From assembly GCA_007751255.1 (NCBI GenBank), contig CP036296.1, forward strand, positions 3,472,001 through 3,536,000: a stretch of 64,000 nucleotides of DNA, in the 5' to 3' direction. Within the stretch, counting starts at the first letter, position 1. Every line of letters begins with the position of its first letter. The translations under genes were made by a program, and so were the position numbers. The notes under the pieces are model-generated. The model was not told where the DNA came from. It was given only the letters and a program-made list of their open reading frames with translations, and ran no database searches. This DNA is from Engelhardtia mirabilis (GTDB taxonomy: Bacteria; Planctomycetota; UBA1135; GCA-002686595). Below, in pieces: positions 17,695 through 24,765 of this stretch.

Positions 17695-19656
17695 ATGCAG
17701 ACCCACGCCGTTGCACGGCTTCTCTTCGCCACCATCGGCTGCTCGAATGTCGTGGCCACCGCCCACGGAGCCGCCCAGACCGCGGGCGACCCACCCACCG
17801 CGACGGCGGGATCGACGGAAGAGTGCCAGCCGGGAACGATGGGGCCCGACGCCATCGCGTCCATCGGCTCGGGACGCGCCAATGGCCTGAGCTCGGACCG
17901 CGAGCCGGTCGCGACCGACGTGACGGACTGGACCACCTGGTGGGAGTTCAACAGGGACCCGATCCTGCGGGTCTGCGCGCCGCCATGGGAGTTCGGGATC
18001 ACCGGACCGCGCGTCGTGAAGCGTCCAACGGCGAAGCAGATCTGGGCTGAGGTCGTGCCGGCGCTACGCGCGAGTCTGCTCGAATCCAGTGATCCGTCGA
18101 TCGTCTCCAGCTGCCTGATTGCATTGGCCCAGATCGGCGAGAAATTCGGCGCCGGGAGCGATGATCCCATCGATTCGATCCTCGCTGGCCTGCTCACCAG
18201 TGAAGACCCGAACATCAGGGCCGACACGGCACTGGCTCTGGGGATCCTCGGCGTCGATAGGTCACTCGGCCTACTCGCCGGGCTCGCGCGGGGCGACGAG
18301 ATCGCGCGGCAGGCTGTCGGCGCCAGAGCGATCGATCTGAAGACTCGAGTCTTCGCCACCTTCGCCCTGGGCCTCTTGGGTAACCGCACCGGGGCCCCTG
18401 CGATACGGACTCGGATCGTCTCGTGTCTGACCGAGTTCCTGACCCGACCCGAGCCGTCGGAGCCCCAGGACCTGGCCGTGGCCTGTGTGATCTCCCTGGG
18501 TCTGACTCCGCTCGAGCCAGCGCCCGCCGGAACGGAGCGCGAGGGATCGGATCCGGCCGCATGGCGACAGAACCAGATTCAGTTCCTGCTCGGATTCATG
18601 CACGACGAGAGCAGGTCGAGCGTTGCCCGGGGTCACGCCGCGACAGCCGCCGGCAGGCTCCTGATGTGGCTCGATGACGACGCCTTCCGTGAGCAAGCCG
18701 TGGATCGGATCCTGCTCCCACTCGCGACCCGCAAGGCCGCCGGGTACCCCGCGGAGGTCCGCCGCGGTTGCGTCCTCGCTCTGGGGATGATCGGCGACGC
18801 GGATGATGACCCCGTCGACGTGAGGATCCGCGCAGCACTTCGAGATGATGTCCCGAACCTGATGTCCCAGTCGCGTCGCTTCGGCTCGATAGCCATCGCT
18901 CAGGTTGCCGCGAACCCGGGCCGGCGCTCGCCCAACGTCGAGAAGAATCGCCGTGAGCTGGCGGAACTCCTGGTGGGAAGACTGCGACTCAGCTCGGGTG
19001 AGCAGGACTGGGCAGCCCTGGCCCTCGGTCTCTTCGGGCTGCTCACCGAGAACCAGGGAGGTGGGCCGGATCCCGCCCTGGCGCTCGCCCTGCGCGAGTT
19101 CGCGGCCGCCGCCAGATCGCCGATGACGACCGGCGCAAGCGCGCTCTCCATCGGCCTGTTCGGCGACTTCGTTTCAAGGGACTGGGCCATCGCGGCCTTG
19201 GAGCGAAGCTCGGATCCGAGCACCAGGGGCCACGTCGCACTCGGCCTCGGGCCACTGGGCGACAAGCACGCGATCGAGCCGGTTCGCGCCGCGCTGAAAG
19301 AAGGCAAGCTGCCGGTACCCGAGGCGGCTATCGCATTGGGCCTGCTCGACTTCACCGACACCGTCACCGAGTTGGTCGAGTTCATCGCCGGCGAGGCACC
19401 GCCGGCCTCGAAGTCCGCTGCAGCCGCTGCCCTGCGCCTGCTCGGAGGTCGCGCCGCGGTCGCGCCCTTGGTCGCACTGCTCCGCGACGAGACCGCGGAC
19501 GCAGCACGCCGAAGTGCCGCGGCCGAGGCACTGGGCAGGATCATCGACAAGGAGGGACTTCCCTGGAGGTCGAAGTTCACATTCGGCCTCGATTACCACT
19601 CGCGCACGCCGACGCTCGACGCCCTGCTCGGGAGTGATTCGATCGACGGGCACTGA
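17695..19656 (+). CDS. exported HEAT-repeat protein, paralogue 2 (divergent)
   Basis: A 653-residue member of the same family, the most divergent of the first three. The N-terminus MQTHAVARLLFATIGCSNVVATAHGAAQ is a plausible signal peptide. The GTYRGPGDTVPPG motif and the Gly-rich linker are missing, replaced by a short Thr/Ser/Glu-rich section. The family signature survives as DWTTWWEFNRDPI (about 79-91), but the DFFLG segment is absent. The HEAT repeats follow in the same order (IVSSCLIALAQIGEKF, ADTALALGILGVDRS, FATFALGLLGNRTG, LALGMIGDADDDPVD, GHVALGLGPLGDKHA, AAIALGLLDFTD, AAAALRLLGGRAAV), ending IDKEGLPWRSKFTFGLDYHSRTPTLDALL. Regulation is by a sigma-54 promoter as for its neighbours, so it probably works alongside them even without the N-terminal motif. 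Confidence 0.8.
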   Translation: MQTHAVARLLFATIGCSNVVATAHGAAQTAGDPPTATAGSTEECQPGTMGPDAIASIGSGRANGLSSDREPVATDVTDWTTWWEFNRDPILRVCAPPWEFGITGPRVVKRPTAKQIWAEVVPALRASLLESSDPSIVSSCLIALAQIGEKFGAGSDDPIDSILAGLLTSEDPNIRADTALALGILGVDRSLGLLAGLARGDEIARQAVGARAIDLKTRVFATFALGLLGNRTGAPAIRTRIVSCLTEFLTRPEPSEPQDLAVACVISLGLTPLEPAPAGTEREGSDPAAWRQNQIQFLLGFMHDESRSSVARGHAATAAGRLLMWLDDDAFREQAVDRILLPLATRKAAGYPAEVRRGCVLALGMIGDADDDPVDVRIRAALRDDVPNLMSQSRRFGSIAIAQVAANPGRRSPNVEKNRRELAELLVGRLRLSSGEQDWAALALGLFGLLTENQGGGPDPALALALREFAAAARSPMTTGASALSIGLFGDFVSRDWAIAALERSSDPSTRGHVALGLGPLGDKHAIEPVRAALKEGKLPVPEAAIALGLLDFTDTVTELVEFIAGEAPPASKSAAAAALRLLGGRAAVAPLVALLRDETADAARRSAAAEALGRIIDKEGLPWRSKFTFGLDYHSRTPTLDALLGSDSIDGH

Positions 19657-19720
19657 TCCTCGCGCGCTCGCACGCCCAGACCTGGCGTCGACTCAGATCA
19701 GCGCTGTCCGACCCCCGGCG

Positions 19721-19753
19721 AAGCCCGCCCGACTCCAGGAGTCGGGCGGGCTT
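19721..19753 (+). terminator. strong terminator after HEAT gene 2
   Basis: AAGCCCGCCCGACT (19721-19734) and AGTCGGGCGGGCTT (19740-19753) form a perfect 14-bp stem with a five-base loop (CCAGG), followed by CTCGCTT. It lies 65 bases after the stop. The surrounding 361-base gap (19657-20017) otherwise contains only the sigma-54 site and leader of HEAT gene 3. Confidence 0.8.
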
Positions 19754-19917
19754 CTCGCTTGGCTGCCGAGCGCCGCGCATCGGGTTCCATTGCCACGCGC
19801 CGGTGACGTCACCCTTTCGGAGCATCGCTTGCCGCTCGCGAGCTGCGCCCCGTCCACGGCCTTGCCGCGCAACCGCTGCAATCGCTCCGGCAAGGCCAAT
19901 CGCGGCCGTTCTTCATC

Positions 19918-19934
19918 CGGCACGCCTCTTGCGT
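19918..19934 (+). promoter_or_regulatory. sigma-54 (-24/-12) promoter of HEAT gene 3
   Basis: CGGCACGCCTCTTGCGT has GG (19919-19920) and GC (19931-19932) ten bases apart in the GGCACG-N4-TTGC pattern. The start would be near 19944, about 75 bases before the ATG. GCGGATCC follows at 19974-19981. Confidence 0.75.
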
Positions 19935-20017
19935 TCAGTCGAACCGTCGAAGGCCACGCGGCCCCTTCGACTTGCGGATCCTTCGCGACTCGGCTGCACG
20001 CATTCGAACTCAAGACC

Positions 20018-22087
20018 ATGAAGAAGCTCGTGATTGCAGGCCTCGCCCTGGCGGGCGCCGGCATCTGGGTCGGCGACCTCTCCGCCCACGGCGGCACCTA
20101 CCGCGGACCCGGTGACACCGTTCCCCCTGGGGCCGGCGGCGGAGGCGGAAACGGCCCCCCCACCGGCGCCCCGACGGGTCCGGCCGGTGGAACGACCGGC
20201 GGAGGCACTCCCGGGCCAGTGGTCCCCGGCGGCACCACTGGCGGAACCCGCGGCGCCGGCACCACAGGCCTCACGGGGGCCAGCGAAGAGTCCCTCGACC
20301 TCTCGGCCTGGACCTTCTGGTGGGAGTTCAACAAGGACCCCTTCCTCAACCTGAAGGCGGCGATCGCCAATGGAAGCGGGACCACCGGCGGCATCGACTT
20401 CTTCCTCGGCACCGGCGAAGCGGATCAAGGCGACGTCACGCTGCTGCCGACCCAACGGCAGATCCGCGACGAGATCGTGCCGGCCCTCCTCGGTGCGCTC
20501 CGCACCGAGTCCAACCCGGACATCGTCACCGGCTGCCTGATCGCCCTGGCCAAGATCGGCGAAGCCACCGACGAGAACGGCGACAACGCCTTCGAGCAGG
20601 TCATCACCGGCTTCCTCGACAGCGGCAGCCAAGAGATCAGCGAGACGGCGGCCCTGGCCCTCGGCATCCTCGCCAGCAACCGGTCCGTCGATCTGCTCGA
20701 GGCCCTGGTGCGCGACAACAGCCTGGGCCAGAAGGCCGTGGGGTCCACCGAGGTCGACCCGAACTCGAGGGCCTTCGCCGCCTACGGCCTGGGCCTGCTC
20801 GGCAATCGCACCGGCGATCCCGCGGTTCGCGCCCGAATCGTGTCGATCCTGACGGACGTCCTGCCACGGGCGGAGCTGCTGGCGCGCCAGGACCTGGCCG
20901 TGGCGTGCGTGATCTCGATCGGGCTGACGCCCCTGGATCCGGGCGGTCTGCCGGCCGAGGGCGAAGGGATCGACCCGGCCGCCTCCCGCCAGCAGCAGAT
21001 CGACTTCCTGCTCGAGTTCATGGTCGATCAGCGGCGCAACTTCATGTCCCGAGCCCACGTGCCGGCGGCGGTGGCGCGGCTCTTGGACGGCCTCGACGAC
21101 GAGGCCTGCCGCAAGCGCGTGGTCGATCAGCTCCTGGTCCCCGTCGATCCGCGCAAGGGCAGCAAGTTCGCCGCCGAGCTGCGCCAGAGCTGCACCCAAG
21201 CCCTCGGCTTGATCGGCGATGCGGACGACGATCCGCTCGACCGGGAGATCCGCAAGGCGCTGATCGCGCAGGTGCCCGAACTCCAGGGGCAGTCGCGCAA
21301 GTTTGGCTTGATCTCCATGGCGAGGGTTGCCGCCAATCCCGGACAAGGAGCGGCCAACCTGGCGGCCAATCGCGCCGAGCTGACCAACGCCCTCGTGGCC
21401 GGCTTGCGTCGGACGAGCGGCGAGGATCAGTGGGCGGCACTAGCCCTGGGCCTGTACGGCTACCTTCTGAACCACCGCGACGAGGCTCCCGCCGCGGCCC
21501 TCGCCCAGGCCCTGCGAGAGCGCCTTGGCGCCTCCAGGTCGGGTGACGACATCGGGTCCACTGCCGTCGCCGTGGGCCTGTTCGGCGACCTCGGTGCCCG
21601 GGATGGCCTGGTCGCTCTGCTGGAGGAGGTCAACGACCCCCAGACCCAAGGCTACGTCGCCCTCGGACTCGGCCTCTTGGGCGACAAGCGCGCCATCGAG
21701 CCGATCCAGAAGGTGCTCGACGACGCCGAGTACAAGCCGCAGCTCCTGCAGCAAGCGGCCACGGCCCTCGGGCTGCTCGGCTCGAAGCGCACCGTGGAGA
21801 CCCTGGTGGAGATGCTCGACTCCGCGGGTTCCCTCTCCTCCCAGGCCGCCGCGGCCTCGGCCCTCGGCTTCATCGGCGACCGCAGTTCGGTCAGCCCGCT
21901 GATCGCGATGCTCCAGGACGACTCGCTCACGGAGACCGCCCGCGGCTTCGCCGCCGTCGCCCTGGGGATCGTGGCGGACAAGGAGGAACTGCCTTGGAAC
22001 TCCAAGATCGCGTCCGACCTGAACTATCGGGCCAGCACTCCGACCCTCAACTCCATGAGCGGACGTGGGGTGCTCAACATCCTCTGA
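20018..22087 (+). CDS. exported HEAT-repeat protein, paralogue 3
   Basis: A 689-residue protein very close to paralogue 1. Residues 1-23 are the signal peptide (MKKLVIAGLALAGAGIWVGDLSA), followed by HGGTYRGPGDTVPPG (24-38), a Gly/Pro/Thr linker to about 90, AWTFWWEFNKDPF (97-109) and DFFLGTGE. HEAT-type repeats occupy the rest, in the same register as paralogue 1 (DIVTGCLIALAKIGE, ISETAALALGILAS, AFAAYGLGLLGNRTGDPAVRAR, ALGLIGDADDDPLD, GYVALGLGLLGDKRAIEPIQ, AAAASALGFIGDRSSVSPLI), with the end ADKEELPWNSKIASDLNYRASTPTLNSMSGRGVLNIL. The ATG at 20018 is preferred over longer upstream readings because it starts the signal peptide and lies after the sigma-54 promoter. Probably a surface or periplasmic scaffold; the ligand is unknown. 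Confidence 0.85.
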   Translation: MKKLVIAGLALAGAGIWVGDLSAHGGTYRGPGDTVPPGAGGGGGNGPPTGAPTGPAGGTTGGGTPGPVVPGGTTGGTRGAGTTGLTGASEESLDLSAWTFWWEFNKDPFLNLKAAIANGSGTTGGIDFFLGTGEADQGDVTLLPTQRQIRDEIVPALLGALRTESNPDIVTGCLIALAKIGEATDENGDNAFEQVITGFLDSGSQEISETAALALGILASNRSVDLLEALVRDNSLGQKAVGSTEVDPNSRAFAAYGLGLLGNRTGDPAVRARIVSILTDVLPRAELLARQDLAVACVISIGLTPLDPGGLPAEGEGIDPAASRQQQIDFLLEFMVDQRRNFMSRAHVPAAVARLLDGLDDEACRKRVVDQLLVPVDPRKGSKFAAELRQSCTQALGLIGDADDDPLDREIRKALIAQVPELQGQSRKFGLISMARVAANPGQGAANLAANRAELTNALVAGLRRTSGEDQWAALALGLYGYLLNHRDEAPAAALAQALRERLGASRSGDDIGSTAVAVGLFGDLGARDGLVALLEEVNDPQTQGYVALGLGLLGDKRAIEPIQKVLDDAEYKPQLLQQAATALGLLGSKRTVETLVEMLDSAGSLSSQAAAASALGFIGDRSSVSPLIAMLQDDSLTETARGFAAVALGIVADKEELPWNSKIASDLNYRASTPTLNSMSGRGVLNIL

Positions 22088-22183
22088 GAGCAGGAGGGTA
22101 GCGGGCGGGGATTCGACGACCGGCGGTCGGCGCCTCGCGCGTACCCGCACGGCACCGGGGCATTGATCCGCATCCCGGCGCCC

Positions 22184-22215
22184 ACGGCGCGCCTGCATCC
22201 GTGCGGGCGCGCCGT
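22184..22215 (+). terminator. terminator after HEAT gene 3
   Basis: ACGGCGCGCCTGCA (22184-22197) pairs with TGCGGGCGCGCCGT (22202-22215), a 14-bp stem with one G-T pair and a TCCG tetraloop, followed by TCTTCTC. The 359-base gap (22088-22446) contains nothing else recognisable besides the weak promoter candidate below. Confidence 0.75.
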
Positions 22216-22398
22216 CTTCTCAGGCCGGCGGCCTCGCGGGAGCGACGGCGTCCCCGAGTATCCCCAGTCGAACCTGGACTGCCCGCCCCACGCCGGAGGT
22301 GCGCTCCGTCGAGCGGTTTCGCACACCGAGAACCGTCCGTGGGGCTTGCGAGACCCGGAGAATGTGCCCAGCCAGGTCTGGAAGGCCTATCCCGAGCG

Positions 22399-22414
22399 TG
22401 GTACGGAGTTTGAT
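22399..22414 (+). promoter_or_regulatory. degenerate sigma-54-like site before HEAT gene 4
   Basis: TGGTACGGAGTTTGAT keeps the -24 element and the ten-base spacing but has GA instead of GC at -12, which normally abolishes sigma-54 promoters. It lies 33 bases before the ATG. Possibly a decayed relative of the upstream sites, or chance. Confidence 0.25.
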
Positions 22415-22446
22415 CGGGATCGGCCCGAGGGGCCCTGCCCCGCACC

Positions 22447-24714
22447 ATGCTTCGCCAAACAGGAACCACCCTCGGGACCGAGATCCGAGCCGGGCATGAA
22501 CCCGAGCTGCGGCCCCGCTTGGGTCCGACCCCGCAGGGCCGACCGAGGTTCCCGGTCCGTCCGCTGGGCTCATTCCTGCTGCTTGCCGCGGGCTTCGCGT
22601 GTGTGTCCCTGGCTCCCTCCGCCCTGGCCCAGCACGGTCAGCACCCGACCGGGGACCCCCTGCTCGACCCGGGCAGCCTCGGGCGCGAGCCCGGTACGCG
22701 CGTCGGTGGGAGCTCCGCTGGCTCGCCCCTGGGCGGTGGCAGCACGCCGACAACCCCACTGGCTCCTCCCGGGAACGGCGCTCCCCCGGACGGGGCGGGC
22801 GGCACCGGCGGGAGTGGAGCGGGCTCCGGTGGACCGATCGTCCCCGGTGGCGGGGCCGGGATCCCGGGCACCCAGCCGCCGCTCGGTCCCGTCGTTGCAG
22901 CGACGGCGAGTTTCGACCTGCTCGGCGATGAAGCCCAGCCGTGGGAGCTCTGGTGGGACCTGAACCGCCACCGCTACGTCGACGCCCGGGCCGATGCTCG
23001 CGCCGCGACCACCACGGGCAGCGCGGACTTCTTCCTCGGCACCGGTGAGAGCCTCGATGCGCCGGTCGCCACGCGGTCGCTGCCGACGGACCTGCTGCCC
23101 ACCCTGCTCTTGGCCGCCTCCGACTCCGACCCGCGCCTCGCAGCGGAGGGTCTGCTGGCCCTGGGCGAGCTCTCCGAGCGCTTCGCGGGCGATCCTGACG
23201 CGCACATTTCGATCCGCGCGGTGCTCGCTTCCCGCGCGACCGACCCGAGCCTGTTCGTGGCCGACGCGGCGGTCCAGGCCCTGGCCATCGGCGCTGGCGA
23301 CGGGGATCTCTCGCTCCTGGCGGCGCTGCTCCTGGATGAGCCGGTGGGTCGCGAGTTCCAAGGCGGGGGCGAAGTCTCCCCCATCCGCCGCGGCTACGCG
23401 GCCCTCGGCCTGGGTCGCTTGGGCGCCACCACGGCGCGCGAGGACGTGCGTCGCCTGGCGGCCCACTACCTGATCCGCGGCTACGAGAGCGCCCCCCGCA
23501 ATCGTCAGGACCTCGCCGCCACCTGCCTGGTGGCCATGGCCCAGATTCCCCTCGAGCGCACTGGCCTGCGTGATCCGGGCGGGATTCCCGAGCCCCCGAA
23601 CTACTCCAGGCTGGCGCTGCTGCGCTACCTCGTCGGCCTGGTGGAGAACCGCCGACGCCTGGACGACACCGTACTGGCCCACCTTCCGTCGGCGGTGGCC
23701 ATCGCGGCCTCCGGTCTCTCCCGCGACGAGCGCGACGAGCTCTCGTCCGGATTGGCCGCACCGCTGCTCGACGTGCTCGAGCGCCCGCGTCGCGAGCCCG
23801 ACACCTTCGTGCGCCACGCAGCCCTCGCGGCCGGGGCCCTGGGCGACTGGGACGACGACCGCGTGGACGACGAGCTGCGCGACGCGCTGATCGAGCTGTT
23901 CGACGCCGCGGACGCCCACACCCGCGCCTGCGCCATGCTGGGCCTGGGCTCGATGCTGGGCAATCCCGGCTCGACCGCACCCGGCGAGGGCTTCGGCAAG
24001 GCGAGCGAGGCGCTGCTCGAGGTCGTCACCCGTGGGAGTGCCGCCGACCGTCCTTCGGCCGCCATCGCCCTCGGCGTGGCTGGTGCAGCCCTGCGCGACC
24101 ACGGGGAGCTGGTCCCCAGCCGCTGGGTGATCACGATTCGCGCTGCCTTGGTGCAGGCGAAATCGGCCCAGGAGCGGGTGGCCCTGTGCCTGGCGGCAGG
24201 CCTGTTGGGCGACACGGGCGCGGAATCCGCAATCGTCGGCGCCTACGAGCGAGTGGCCGAGAAGCGAGACCGCAGTCGGATCGCCGTGGCCCTGGGCCTG
24301 CTCGGGTCTCGCGAAGCGATCAAGCGTCTGCGTGACGACCTGGACGGCGACCTCGCGGACCGTATTGCCACGCGCCGCACCGCCGAGGCCTCGGCGCTGT
24401 GTGGCGACGTCAACGTGGCGGCCCGCTTGACAGCGATGTTGCAGGCGAGCTCCTCACGGGTCGCGAACATTTCTCTGCTCGACGCCATGGCGGAGGTCGG
24501 TGACGACGACCTGCTGCCGCTGTTGATCGAGCAGGTGGGCGACGAGAACGTGGACTCGGGTCAGCGCTCGCGAGCCGTCCGCGCCATCGCGCGCATCGCC
24601 GATGGAGAGGACCTGCCTTGGATCGCGCCCTACACGGCGCTGGTCACGGTTCCCGGTGCAGCGGCCGCGCTGTTCGTGGGCGACGGCACGGGAGCCCTCG
24701 AGCGCCTGCCCTGA
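22447..24714 (+). CDS. exported HEAT-repeat protein, paralogue 4 (outlying)
   Basis: A 755-residue protein. The N-terminus has about 40 hydrophilic residues before the hydrophobic core GSFLLLAAGFACVSLAPSALA with an AxA site, so the true start could be later, but no better start codon is evident. The GTYRGPGDTVPPG motif is absent; instead there is QHGQHPTGDPLLDPGS and a long Gly/Pro/Ser linker. The family signature remains as PWELWWDLNRHRYV and DFFLGTGE, and the rest is HEAT-type solenoid (AAEGLLALGELSERF, VADAAVQALAIGAG, GYAALGLGRLGATTARED, AALAAGALGDWDDD, RIAVALGLLGSREAIKRL). It ends with DGEDLPWIAPYTALVTVPGAAAALF, corresponding to the DKEELPW ending of the others. It lacks a good sigma-54 promoter, so its control may differ. 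Confidence 0.8.
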   Translation: MLRQTGTTLGTEIRAGHEPELRPRLGPTPQGRPRFPVRPLGSFLLLAAGFACVSLAPSALAQHGQHPTGDPLLDPGSLGREPGTRVGGSSAGSPLGGGSTPTTPLAPPGNGAPPDGAGGTGGSGAGSGGPIVPGGGAGIPGTQPPLGPVVAATASFDLLGDEAQPWELWWDLNRHRYVDARADARAATTTGSADFFLGTGESLDAPVATRSLPTDLLPTLLLAASDSDPRLAAEGLLALGELSERFAGDPDAHISIRAVLASRATDPSLFVADAAVQALAIGAGDGDLSLLAALLLDEPVGREFQGGGEVSPIRRGYAALGLGRLGATTAREDVRRLAAHYLIRGYESAPRNRQDLAATCLVAMAQIPLERTGLRDPGGIPEPPNYSRLALLRYLVGLVENRRRLDDTVLAHLPSAVAIAASGLSRDERDELSSGLAAPLLDVLERPRREPDTFVRHAALAAGALGDWDDDRVDDELRDALIELFDAADAHTRACAMLGLGSMLGNPGSTAPGEGFGKASEALLEVVTRGSAADRPSAAIALGVAGAALRDHGELVPSRWVITIRAALVQAKSAQERVALCLAAGLLGDTGAESAIVGAYERVAEKRDRSRIAVALGLLGSREAIKRLRDDLDGDLADRIATRRTAEASALCGDVNVAARLTAMLQASSSRVANISLLDAMAEVGDDDLLPLLIEQVGDENVDSGQRSRAVRAIARIADGEDLPWIAPYTALVTVPGAAAALFVGDGTGALERLP

Positions 24715-24733
24715 GCTGAGCTCTCCGCCTCGC

Positions 24734-24765
24734 GCGCGGGCCAGCCGGCGCGGCTGCGCCCGTGC
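24734..24765. terminator. bidirectional hairpin between convergent genes
   Basis: GCGCGGGC and GCCCGTGC flank an inner stem CAGCC/GGCTG with loop GGCGC. It sits between the HEAT gene 4 stop and the stop of the convergent membrane protein, so it may terminate both transcripts. Confidence 0.5.

Noticed and set aside
19514..20017. Longer start for HEAT paralogue 3
   Set aside because: It would run through the end of paralogue 2, a strong terminator and the sigma-54 promoter, while ATG 20018 gives a perfect signal peptide.
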